Source: Flavobacterium sp. 1355
GTDB taxonomy: Bacteria; Bacteroidota; Bacteroidia; Flavobacteriales; Flavobacteriaceae
Assembly (NCBI RefSeq): GCF_017833415.1
Contig: NZ_JAFICC010000012.1
Location: forward strand, 62,001 to 126,000
Length of the DNA: 64,000 nt
Reading direction: 5' to 3'
The notes under the pieces: generated by a model
Seen by the model: only the letters and a program-made list of their open reading frames with translations
Told to the model about the DNA's origin: nothing
The model's database searches: none
Position numbers and translations under genes: made by a program
Part shown: positions 16,572 through 24,869 of the stretch, in pieces
Layout of the letters: each line of letters opens with the position of its first letter
How positions within the stretch are numbered: position 1 is the first letter of the stretch

Positions 16572-18299
16572 ATGAATATAGCACCTAATATTTTAAATGC
16601 TGTAAACGAATGGCTCACGCCAACATTTGATAATGAAACACAAGCGGCCGTTAAGGAATTAATGACAACATCGCCGAAAGAACTTGAGGAAAGTTTTTAT
16701 AAAAACCTGGAATTTGGAACTGGGGGAATGCGCGGTGTAATGGGAATTGGAAACAACAGAATTAATAAATATACGCTTGGAAAAAACACGCAGGGTCTTT
16801 CAGATTATTTGCATCAGGTTTTTCCAAACCAGCCATTAAAAGTGGTTATCGCGTATGATTGCCGTCATAACAGCAATACACTTGCTAAGGTTGTTGCAGA
16901 TGTTTTTTCTGCAAATGGAATTCAGGTTTATTTGTTTTCTGATTTAAGACCAACTCCTGAATTATCTTTTGCCCTTAAATATTTGGGCTGTCAATGCGGA
17001 ATTGTTCTTACAGCTTCTCATAATCCACCTGAATATAATGGTTACAAAGTATACTGGGAAGACGGAGGACAAATTGTTCCGCCTCAGGATGCAGAAATCA
17101 TCAAAGTTATCGAAGACTTAAGTTATGATAAAATCAAGTTTCAGGCAAACGAGAAACTGATTCAGTATATTGATGTTGAAATTGACAAGGCTTTTATTAA
17201 GTCATCTATTGAAAACGCGAGTTTTAATACTCCTGCCGAGGCAAAGGAAAATTTACAGATAGTTTTTACTTCTTTGCACGGAACTTCAATAAAATCTATT
17301 CCTGATACCTTATCACAAGCGGGTTATACCAATGTGCACATTGTTCCTGAACAGGCAATTCCGGACGGAAATTTTCCTACTGTAAAATCTCCGAATCCTG
17401 AAGAACCGGAAGCGCTTACAATGGCTTTGGCCCTGGCAGACAAAACAAATTCTGATATTGTTGTCGGAACAGATCCTGACTGCGACCGTTTGGGTGTTGC
17501 CGTTAGAAACAACGATGGCAAAATGATTTTGCTTAACGGAAACCAGACTATGGTTTTAATGACATCATTTTTGTTAAAACAATGGAAAAAGGCCGGAAAA
17601 ATAAACGGAAAACAATTCGTTGGTTCTACAATTGTATCAACACCAATGATTATGGAGCTGGCCACAAGTTATGGTGTAGAATGCAAGGTTGGTTTAACCG
17701 GTTTTAAATGGATTGCCAAAATGATCAAGGATTTTCCGGAACTTCAGTTTATTGGAGGCGGGGAAGAAAGCTTTGGATTTATGGTTGGCGATGCTGTTAG
17801 AGACAAAGATGCAGTTGCTGCTACTTTATTGATTTGCGAAGTTGCTGCTCAGGCAAAAGCAGCCGGAAGTACGGTTTATAAAGAACTTTTACAACTTTAT
17901 GTTGAACATGGTTTTTATAAAGAACAATTGGTTTCGTTGACCAAAAAAGGAATGGAAGGCCTGGAAGAAATCAATCAGATGATGATTAATTTACGTCAGA
18001 ATCCTTTGAAAGAAATCAATGGACAAAGAGTAATTATGGTGGAGGACTATCAATCATCTATTGCCTTGAATTTATTGACAGGTGAAGAATCTACGATGGA
18101 TATGCCGAAATCAAATGTATTGATTTATTATACCGAAGACGGATCTAAAATTTGTGCAAGACCAAGCGGAACTGAACCAAAAATTAAGTTTTACATTAGT
18201 GTAAACGCAGAATTAGAATCAGTTTTAGACTTTGACGCAGCAGAAAGTTACTTAGACGAAAAAATACAAAACATCATTGCAGCAATGCAATTGAAATAA
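16572..18299 (+). CDS. phosphosugar mutase (phosphoglucomutase/phosphomannomutase family)
   Basis: A 575-residue alpha-D-phosphohexomutase. The phosphoserine loop is TASHNPPEYNGYKVYWEDGGQ, the metal loop DPDCDRLGVA, the sugar-binding loop GGEESFGFM and the C-terminal phosphate-binding loop RPSGTEPKIKFYI. It interconverts the 1- and 6-phosphates of a hexose, feeding nucleotide-sugar synthesis. Which sugar it prefers cannot be told. It follows the glycosyltransferase gene and ends at its own terminator. Confidence 0.95.
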   Translation: MNIAPNILNAVNEWLTPTFDNETQAAVKELMTTSPKELEESFYKNLEFGTGGMRGVMGIGNNRINKYTLGKNTQGLSDYLHQVFPNQPLKVVIAYDCRHNSNTLAKVVADVFSANGIQVYLFSDLRPTPELSFALKYLGCQCGIVLTASHNPPEYNGYKVYWEDGGQIVPPQDAEIIKVIEDLSYDKIKFQANEKLIQYIDVEIDKAFIKSSIENASFNTPAEAKENLQIVFTSLHGTSIKSIPDTLSQAGYTNVHIVPEQAIPDGNFPTVKSPNPEEPEALTMALALADKTNSDIVVGTDPDCDRLGVAVRNNDGKMILLNGNQTMVLMTSFLLKQWKKAGKINGKQFVGSTIVSTPMIMELATSYGVECKVGLTGFKWIAKMIKDFPELQFIGGGEESFGFMVGDAVRDKDAVAATLLICEVAAQAKAAGSTVYKELLQLYVEHGFYKEQLVSLTKKGMEGLEEINQMMINLRQNPLKEINGQRVIMVEDYQSSIALNLLTGEESTMDMPKSNVLIYYTEDGSKICARPSGTEPKIKFYISVNAELESVLDFDAAESYLDEKIQNIIAAMQLK

Positions 18300-18320
18300 C
18301 AGAATACAAATATATTTTTA

Positions 18321-18354
18321 AAAACCCGGCAGTTTTTTAACTGTCGGGTTTTAA
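18321..18354 (+). terminator. terminator after the phosphosugar mutase
   Basis: AAAACCCGGCAGTT pairs with AACTGTCGGGTTTT (one mismatch) and ends in T. Confidence 0.8.
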
Positions 18355-18372
18355 TGGTAAATAACAACCTCA

Positions 18373-20202
18373 ATGAGTAATTTCAAAAAAATAGTTCCTT
18401 TTATATATCCGTATAAAAAATACGCGTTTTTAAATATTTTCTTTAATATTTTATACGCTCTTTTTAGTACACTTTCCTTTGTTGCATTAATACCAATGCT
18501 TCAGGTTTTATTTGATAAAAACAAGCAAATTACAGTAAAACCAGTATTTCAGGGAATTATAAAAATTAAAGAATATGGTGAAGATTATTTAAACTACTAT
18601 ATCACCACCACAAAAGGTACTCATGAATCGGGTTACGTTTTATCGATAATGGTTGCCATTATCATTTCAATCTTTTTATTAAAAAACCTTGCCGATTATT
18701 TTGCTATGTTTTTTATTACTTTCTTAAGAAATGGCGTATTAAGAGACATGCGAAATGCGATGTACAAAAAAACACTGGAACTGCCATTGGCTTTTTATTC
18801 TGAAAAAAGAAAAGGAGATGTAATTTCGAGAATTTCTGCTGATGTAAATGAAGTTCAAAACTCCTTTCTGGCCATACTGGAGCTTATTGTAAAAGAGCCT
18901 CTGACCATTATTTTTACTATAATTATGATGGTAATCATCAGTGCAAAACTAACTCTGTTTGTCTTTATTTTCATTCCTGTTTCCGGCTATATTATTTCAT
19001 TAATCGGTAAACAGCTTAAAAAACAATCTTCTAAGGCACAACAGGAACAAGGTACTTTTTTATCAACTATAGAGGAAACAATCGGAGGACTAAAAGTGGT
19101 AAAAGGATATAATGCAGAAAACTATTTCAATACTGTTTTTAAGGGCTCAACAGAACGTTTCTTTGAATTATCAAACACTATAGGTAATCGTCAAAATCTG
19201 GCATCTCCTGCGAGTGAATTTATGGGAATTGCCGTAATTGCAATTTTGCTATGGTATGGTGGTCAAATGGTCTTGATTGATAAAACGCTTGATAGTGCAG
19301 CTTTTATCGCTTACATGGGTCTGGCCTATAACATCCTTACACCTGCAAAAGCAATTTCTAAGGCTTCTTATGGAGTAAAAAGAGGAAATGCCGCAGCAGA
19401 ACGTGTATTGGAGATTTTAGATCAGGAGAACACTATAGATTCTAAACCTGATGCTATTCAAAAAACAAGTTTTGACAACACTATTGAGGTTAAAAACATC
19501 AACTTTAAATATCAGGAAGAAACGGTTTTAAAAGACTTTTCTCTTAACATTAAAAAAGGACAAACAGTAGCACTTGTTGGTCAATCTGGCAGCGGAAAAA
19601 GTACTATTGCCAATTTACTAACTCGTTTTTATGATGTGAATGACGGAACTATTTCTATTGATGGAATTAACATTAAGGATATGGATCTGCAATCACTTCG
19701 TAGTTTGATGGGATTGGTAACTCAGGACAGTATTTTATTTAATGATACTATAAAAGCAAATATTTCTTTAGGAAAATTAGATGCAACAGATGATGAAATT
19801 ATCGAAGCGCTAAAAATCGCTAATGCTTACGAATTTGTAAAAGATCTGCCGTTAGGAATTTACACCAACATCGGGGACAGCGGAAACAAGCTTTCAGGAG
19901 GACAAAAACAACGTTTATCTATTGCACGTGCCGTATTAAAAAATCCTCCTATTATGATTCTGGACGAAGCAACTTCTGCATTGGATACCGAAAGCGAAAA
20001 ATTTGTTCAGGTTGCCCTGGAAAACATGATGCAAAACAGAACATCGATTGTAATTGCACACCGTCTTTCGACAATTCAAAAAGCAGATATAATTGTAGTT
20101 ATGCAAAAAGGAAGAATCGTAGAACAAGGAACCCATGACGAATTAATTGCTCATAATGGCACTTACAATAAACTGGTAACGATGCAGTCTTTTGAGTCAT
20201 AA
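18373..20202 (+). CDS. ABC exporter, fused permease and ATPase (MsbA-like)
   Basis: A 609-residue half-transporter. The N-terminal ~340 residues hold about six hydrophobic helices, and the linking region has the EKRKGDVISRISADVNEVQN coupling motif. The ATPase has Walker A GQSGSGKST (about 404-412), signature LSGGQKQRLSIARA, Walker B MILDEATSALD and the H-loop IAHRLSTIQ. It most resembles lipid or polysaccharide flippases of the MsbA type. It follows the mutase at 73 bases across a terminator, so expression may be separate. Confidence 0.93.
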   Translation: MSNFKKIVPFIYPYKKYAFLNIFFNILYALFSTLSFVALIPMLQVLFDKNKQITVKPVFQGIIKIKEYGEDYLNYYITTTKGTHESGYVLSIMVAIIISIFLLKNLADYFAMFFITFLRNGVLRDMRNAMYKKTLELPLAFYSEKRKGDVISRISADVNEVQNSFLAILELIVKEPLTIIFTIIMMVIISAKLTLFVFIFIPVSGYIISLIGKQLKKQSSKAQQEQGTFLSTIEETIGGLKVVKGYNAENYFNTVFKGSTERFFELSNTIGNRQNLASPASEFMGIAVIAILLWYGGQMVLIDKTLDSAAFIAYMGLAYNILTPAKAISKASYGVKRGNAAAERVLEILDQENTIDSKPDAIQKTSFDNTIEVKNINFKYQEETVLKDFSLNIKKGQTVALVGQSGSGKSTIANLLTRFYDVNDGTISIDGINIKDMDLQSLRSLMGLVTQDSILFNDTIKANISLGKLDATDDEIIEALKIANAYEFVKDLPLGIYTNIGDSGNKLSGGQKQRLSIARAVLKNPPIMILDEATSALDTESEKFVQVALENMMQNRTSIVIAHRLSTIQKADIIVVMQKGRIVEQGTHDELIAHNGTYNKLVTMQSFES

Positions 20203-20226
20203 GATTCAAAAAAAAAAATATTATAA

Positions 20227-20278
20227 AACACAGATTAAAGAATTATTAAAACTCATCTTAATTTCTTTAATCTGTGTT
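20227..20278. terminator. long perfect hairpin after the ABC exporter
   Basis: AACACAGATTAAAGAA (20227-20242) and TTCTTTAATCTGTGTT (20263-20278) are a perfect 16-bp inverted repeat with a 20-base loop, followed by a T run. It can act as a terminator and resembles a dispersed flavobacterial intergenic repeat type. Confidence 0.65.
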
Positions 20279-20323
20279 ATTTTTTTAACTTAGATACAAC
20301 TAACACAAAAATCCTTTATTAGA

Positions 20324-21025
20324 ATGTATCTCAACAATCCAAACATAAAATTACCTGAAGATCCGGATACAATTGTTTGGAAATACCTGGATTTATCTAA
20401 ATTTTTAGATTTATTATTATCCAAAAAGTTATTTATGTCCCGTTCAGACAAATTCGAAGATCAGTACGAAGGCACTTTTAGTGAACCTACTTTTGAAGAG
20501 ATTAGAAAACTGGCTGTCGATAATCCTGACTTTTTAAATTATTACAAAACACATCGCGAAAAAGTTGCTATAAGCAGCTGGCATATTAACGAATATGAAT
20601 CGTATGCCATGTGGCAGATTTTTACTCAAAACAGTGAAGGATTAGCAATACAGTCGACCATTGGAAGATTACAGAAAGCAGTAAATCCGGAGAATAATTT
20701 TGATCAGTATATTGGTGAAGTAAATTATATCGACTACAAAAAAGAATACATTCCGTTTGATGATTTGTTTTTCCCGTTTTTGTTTAAACGAAAAAGTTTT
20801 CAATACGAGCGTGAAGTTCGTATTATCACTGATACTTCAAAAAGTAAGATCAAACTGAACGACGGATTGAAAATTAATGTTGACATTAATCAGCTAATTG
20901 AACGAATTTATATTCATCCAAAATCTGAAAACTGGTATAAAAAACTCGTGATTGAATTGGTGGAACGATTAGGATTTGGTTTTGAAATCGAAAAATCAGA
21001 TCTCGAGAGTGATATTTTGATTTAG
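20324..21025 (+). CDS. DUF2971 domain protein
   Basis: A 233-residue soluble protein. It has the family landmarks: a start with KYLDLSKFLDLLLSKKLFMSRSDKFEDQYEGT, then AISSWHINEYESYAMWQIFTQNSEGLAIQST in the middle and FPFLFKRKSFQYEREVRII near the end. DUF2971 proteins occur in defence islands and elsewhere, and the domain is suspected to be enzymatic, but its activity is not established. It has no partner gene nearby, being followed by a convergent lipoprotein gene. Confidence 0.88.
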   Translation: MYLNNPNIKLPEDPDTIVWKYLDLSKFLDLLLSKKLFMSRSDKFEDQYEGTFSEPTFEEIRKLAVDNPDFLNYYKTHREKVAISSWHINEYESYAMWQIFTQNSEGLAIQSTIGRLQKAVNPENNFDQYIGEVNYIDYKKEYIPFDDLFFPFLFKRKSFQYEREVRIITDTSKSKIKLNDGLKINVDINQLIERIYIHPKSENWYKKLVIELVERLGFGFEIEKSDLESDILI

Positions 21026-21041
21026 AGATTTTTTTTAAAAG

Positions 21042-21073
21042 TTGCTAAGGTTCTAAGACACTAAGATTCTGAG
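21042..21073. repeat. 8-bp-period CTAAG array, left arm
   Basis: Four octamers of form NNNCTRAG: TTGCTAAG, GTTCTAAG, ACACTAAG, ATTCTGAG. It begins 16 bases after the DUF2971 stop codon. The inverted partner is at 21194-21230. Confidence 0.85.
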
Positions 21074-21128
21074 GTTTTTTAAGTTACATACAGATTAGAT
21101 TATAAGACTTATTCTTCAATTTTACGAT

Positions 21129-21180
21129 AAAAGAAAGACCGTTAAAAATTATAGATGTAATTTTTAACGGTCTTTCTTTT
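21129..21180. terminator. 23-bp perfect inverted repeat between convergent genes
   Basis: Arms 21129-21151 and 21158-21180 are exact reverse complements (core GACCGTTAAAAATTA) around a 6-base loop. A tracts and T tracts allow termination on both strands. It is bracketed by the two CTAAG arrays. Confidence 0.88.
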
Positions 21181-21193
21181 ATAAGATTGAAAC

Positions 21194-21230
21194 CTTAGAA
21201 TCTTAGTATCTCAGCACCTTAGAACCTCAG
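21194..21230. repeat. 8-bp-period CTTAG array, right arm
   Basis: Octamers CTTAGAAT, CTTAGTAT, CTCAGCAC, CTTAGAAC and a final CTCAG, the inverse of the left arm. The last CTCAG contains the TGA stop codon of the minus-strand lipoprotein gene (21227-21229). Confidence 0.85.
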
Positions 21231-21949
21231 ATAGGTTTATAACTTTTAACTTCCCATTTTTTTGAAGCTAAGTCTATATAGTTATAATGCAAAACATCAT
21301 TTTTGTCAAACTGTCCATTTTGGTTGGTATCTTCGATTGTTCTGAAATACAAACGATTTTTAGAATCAATTAAACTCCAGTCAACCAATTCCTGAAAATC
21401 TTCTGAAATCTTAGTAAAATTTTCTCCGCTAATATTACTCAAATACAAAGTTTTAATATCTCCTGCATCGATTTTACTGTCCTTATTGGTATCAGAATCT
21501 GCCAGCGTATAAACCATAATTTGATTTTGAGTTCTGTCGGCAACCGTTTTCAAATAAGTAGCAGTTAAGATCAGAAGCGGCTTATCTGTCAAAGGTCTAA
21601 TGGAATCTGAATCTGTTTTTTGAAATTTCAGGTTTTGCAAATAGCCTGTAATTTCATATTCGCCTAAATTTGAAATAGTAAAACTCACATCGTTTACACT
21701 AGAAGATCCGTAACGTGCTTTTGTTCCTCTTTCAAATACTCTTAAATCTCCAACCGGATGTATCAAATAATTCGTTCCTTCCATCTGAATTGGCAAATCA
21801 GCAACTTCTATTTGCGTTGAATCTGTTTTATTTACTACACTTGCTTTATTTGAAGCATCATAAATTACTTTTGGCGTTGGAGCTTCGTCTTTGCAACTTA
21901 CTAAAGACCCGATAATTACTAAGCTTATATATTTTAGATAATTTTTCAT
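21227..21949 (-). CDS. lipoprotein with EF-hand-like repeats
   Basis: A 240-residue protein with a lipobox signal (IIGSLVSC, Cys19), an unstructured linker and a beta-rich domain. Two Asp/Asn-rich loops, DTNKDSKIDAGD and DTNQNGQFDKND, have the spacing of EF-hand or dockerin-type calcium loops. It may be a surface lipoprotein that needs Ca2+. I do not recognise a named family. A -7 box (reverse TATATTTG) lies at 21973-21980. The stop codon falls within the CTTAG array. Confidence 0.65.
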   Translation of the reverse strand: MKNYLKYISLVIIGSLVSCKDEAPTPKVIYDASNKASVVNKTDSTQIEVADLPIQMEGTNYLIHPVGDLRVFERGTKARYGSSSVNDVSFTISNLGEYEITGYLQNLKFQKTDSDSIRPLTDKPLLILTATYLKTVADRTQNQIMVYTLADSDTNKDSKIDAGDIKTLYLSNISGENFTKISEDFQELVDWSLIDSKNRLYFRTIEDTNQNGQFDKNDVLHYNYIDLASKKWEVKSYKPI

Positions 21950-21972
21950 GTATACTTATTATATTGGAATAT

Positions 21973-21980
21973 CAAATATA
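21973..21980 (-). promoter_or_regulatory. -7 box of the EF-hand-like lipoprotein gene
   Basis: Reverse strand TATATTTG, exact TAnnTTTG, 23 bases upstream of the start codon. Confidence 0.45.
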
Positions 21981-22045
21981 GTATTTTTGATTGTATTTAT
22001 TTTTTATTGAGTTACCAAATATAAAATTGCATAAATTAAATTATA

Positions 22046-22348
22046 TCATTCAAGCTTTGTTTTAATTATGGCTTTCTTTAAATCTTCTATTGTCAAATCT
22101 TTTTTATTTTTTTTATAAAATAAATTATAAAACCAAAGATATATTTTATCTGCTTCAGGATTAAAGTGTTCTCCAAAATTAAAAGAAGTTATATCAACTT
22201 TGAACTCATTTGAAAATTTCATTAAAAAATCTTCGGCTTCATCTCCATAGATATTCAAATCTTTTTCAATATAATAGTTGGGCGATTCATCATCAAAATT
22301 TTTTCCGGTTTCTTCTTTTAAAAACTTATAAAATTTAGAATTATCCAT
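22046..22348 (-). CDS. DUF1493 family protein (acyl-carrier-like fold)
   Basis: A 100-residue acidic protein. YIEKDLNIYGDEAEDFLMKFSNEFKVDITSFNFGEHFNPE is the typical DUF1493 core, and LTIEDLKKAI the usual last helix. DUF1493 proteins have an acyl-carrier-like helix arrangement, but the Asp-Ser-Leu phosphopantetheine motif is absent, so a carrier role is not supported. It lies downstream of the TonB receptor gene on the same strand (44 bases between stop and start codons) and may be cotranscribed. Confidence 0.75.
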   Translation of the reverse strand: MDNSKFYKFLKEETGKNFDDESPNYYIEKDLNIYGDEAEDFLMKFSNEFKVDITSFNFGEHFNPEADKIYLWFYNLFYKKNKKDLTIEDLKKAIIKTKLE

Positions 22349-22392
22349 TTATTTGTTTGGATTTAATCTTACAAAAAAGTACAACTTATCAC

Positions 22393-24858
22393 TTATAACC
22401 TCGCATTTAACTTAACGTTAAAAACCCTCGAAGTCATATAATTCGGAATCGCATATTGATTTTTAGAATATACATCGCGTACCCATGTATTGGTTATCGC
22501 ATTCTGATTATTGAAGATATTAAAAATCTCAACTCCTACAGACAATTCCTTAAAATTCTTCAACCAGTTGGTTTTCGCAATTTTAGTACTGCTGTCCACA
22601 AAAACTTTAGCAAAACCAATATCTGCTCTTCGATAATCATTTAGTCTGTTTTGATACAAATAAGGATCAGAATAAGACGGGGCTCCGCCCGGCAAACCGG
22701 TATTGTAAACTAAATTCAGATATAATTTTACACTTGGAATATTAGGCATGTAATCCTGAAACAGCATCGCAAATTTCAAACGCTGGTCGGTTGGTCTGGC
22801 AATATATCCTTTACCTTCATAATTTTCTTCTGTTTTCAGATACCCAAAACTAATCCAGGATTCGGTTCCGGGAACAAATTCGCCATTCAGTCTAAAATCA
22901 AGTCCCTGCGCATATGCTTTTGCATTATTATTGGCAACATAACGAATACGAACATTATCTATTGAATATACATTAACATCCGAAAGCGACTTATAATAAA
23001 TCTCTGTTACCCATTTAAAGGGACGATTCCATATTTTAAAACTATAATCATTACTCAAAACAATGTGTACAGATTCCTGAGCCTTTACATTTGGATCAAC
23101 TACTCCGTTTAGGTCGCGAAGTTCCCGGTAAAAAGGCGGCTGATGATACAATCCTCCTGAAAGCCTGAAAACCATATCCGTATCCCAATCGGGTTTTAAG
23201 GCAAACTGCGCCCTCGGACTAAAAACAATCTGATTTTTTCCTTCTTCTAAAGCTCCGGTAACGTTCCAGCTCTGAAAACGGGCTCCGAAATTATACCAAA
23301 TCTGTGTAGTACCAATTTCTGCCTTTTGATTCCACTGGGCATATCCCGAAAATCTGTTTATTGTATTAAAATTAATTGCACGAACATCCTGATAAGGCAA
23401 TAATGGCCCGGTATAAGGCTCGTTTGGCTGATTGTTTTGGGGCAAAATTATAATGGGCGGATTTATAGAAAATCCTGCAGAATCAATTACTTCCCACTCC
23501 ACTACTCTGTCGCGAATTGATTCTCTGGTATATTTAATTCCAAATTCTAACTGGCTGTTTCTCCATTCTTTAAAACCTTTGATTTCAGCATTTGCAATTA
23601 ATGCATCGAGATCATTTCTGGCATGATTGAGTTGAGAACCAATTCCTCGTGAAAAATCAACATCATCAACATCAGTTGTCCCGTCAGAATTTACATTTCC
23701 TAAACGATATTGTGCCAAAATATCAAAATGTTCTTTTTCTTTTGTATGGAATAAAGACCCAATAACTTTTAAGGTAAAACTTGGGGAGACTTTATAAGTA
23801 GTTTTTAAAGCCCAAAAATAAGTATCATACTGATCTTTTTCCCTTCCCTCGTAATAAACTGCCAGCGCCATTGGCTGATCTATTGTTCCGAATTTGGTCT
23901 CACGGGTAAGAGGCTGGTATAAATATTTATTCTGCGAAATATTTCCTAAGAAACTCATCTGCCATTTCTCAGAAATATCATAATTCAAATTCGTCTGAAC
24001 ATCAACAAAAGTTGGCGTATAATTGGTTTGAGTATCCTGACTATTTACAAGAAGGCTGTTGTTTCGATAACGAACACCGGTAACAGCAGACCATTTCTTA
24101 TTTTTAGAAACAGCATCAACAGAAACACTTCCGCCCAACAAACTTGCTTCGAGAGAAGCACCAAATTCAGTTGGTTTTCTATACGTAATATCTAAAACTG
24201 AAGATAATTTATCTCCAAATTTTGCCTGAAACCCTCCGGCAGAAAAATCAACATTCTGAACTAAACCTGTATTTGTAAAACTTAATCCTTCCTGCTGGCC
24301 CGAACGAATTAGAAAAGGACGATATACTTCAATTTCATTTACATAAACCAAATTCTCATCATAATTTCCACCGCGAACCGCATATTGGGTACTCAGTTCG
24401 TTGTTTGAGTTTACTCCTGGCAAAGTTTTCAGAATATTTTCGATTCCGGCATTTGCTCCGGGAATTTTCCTGATTGTTGCCGCGTCGATTGTGACAATTC
24501 CCTGAACGCGTTTTTTATTAGTAGAAGAAACAAAAACTTCTCCCATCTGTTCTGCAGTATTATTCATAACCGGATTAAAAACAAACGTTTCATTTGGTTT
24601 TAAATTCACAGTAAGACTAATCATTTTTAACGAAATATGAGTAAAGATCAAAGATACTTTTTTGTTGGACGGAACATCAATTTCAAAAAAACCATCTGAA
24701 TTAGTCTGCGCAACTTTTCCTGACGAAGAAATATTCACGTCAGAAACAGGTCTGTTTTCACTATCTAAAATAATTCCTTTGACATGAGCATTTTGAGCAA
24801 ACGAAATACAGCCTATGCAGAAAAAAAGGAAAACGAATATTAACTTGCTACAATTCAA
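22393..24858 (-). CDS. TonB-dependent receptor with N-terminal carboxypeptidase-like domain
   Basis: An 821-residue outer-membrane receptor. A signal peptide (ending ISFAQ) is followed by a CarboxypepD_reg-like domain (VKGIILDSENRPVSDVNISSSGKVAQTNSDGFFEI in part), a plug domain (INIPGANAGIENILKTLPGV and AVRGGNYDENLVYVNEIEVYRP) and a long beta-barrel ending in the aromatic NVKLNARL. It imports a substrate using TonB energy; the substrate is unknown. It starts 11 bases after the M23 peptidase stop, so both are in one operon. Confidence 0.9.
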   Translation of the reverse strand: MNCSKLIFVFLFFCIGCISFAQNAHVKGIILDSENRPVSDVNISSSGKVAQTNSDGFFEIDVPSNKKVSLIFTHISLKMISLTVNLKPNETFVFNPVMNNTAEQMGEVFVSSTNKKRVQGIVTIDAATIRKIPGANAGIENILKTLPGVNSNNELSTQYAVRGGNYDENLVYVNEIEVYRPFLIRSGQQEGLSFTNTGLVQNVDFSAGGFQAKFGDKLSSVLDITYRKPTEFGASLEASLLGGSVSVDAVSKNKKWSAVTGVRYRNNSLLVNSQDTQTNYTPTFVDVQTNLNYDISEKWQMSFLGNISQNKYLYQPLTRETKFGTIDQPMALAVYYEGREKDQYDTYFWALKTTYKVSPSFTLKVIGSLFHTKEKEHFDILAQYRLGNVNSDGTTDVDDVDFSRGIGSQLNHARNDLDALIANAEIKGFKEWRNSQLEFGIKYTRESIRDRVVEWEVIDSAGFSINPPIIILPQNNQPNEPYTGPLLPYQDVRAINFNTINRFSGYAQWNQKAEIGTTQIWYNFGARFQSWNVTGALEEGKNQIVFSPRAQFALKPDWDTDMVFRLSGGLYHQPPFYRELRDLNGVVDPNVKAQESVHIVLSNDYSFKIWNRPFKWVTEIYYKSLSDVNVYSIDNVRIRYVANNNAKAYAQGLDFRLNGEFVPGTESWISFGYLKTEENYEGKGYIARPTDQRLKFAMLFQDYMPNIPSVKLYLNLVYNTGLPGGAPSYSDPYLYQNRLNDYRRADIGFAKVFVDSSTKIAKTNWLKNFKELSVGVEIFNIFNNQNAITNTWVRDVYSKNQYAIPNYMTSRVFNVKLNARL

Positions 24859-24869
24859 ACGTTTTGATT

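Noticed and set aside
20324..21025. Defence island around the DUF2971 gene
   Set aside because: DUF2971 occurs in defence loci, but no helicase, nuclease, toxin or restriction gene is adjacent.
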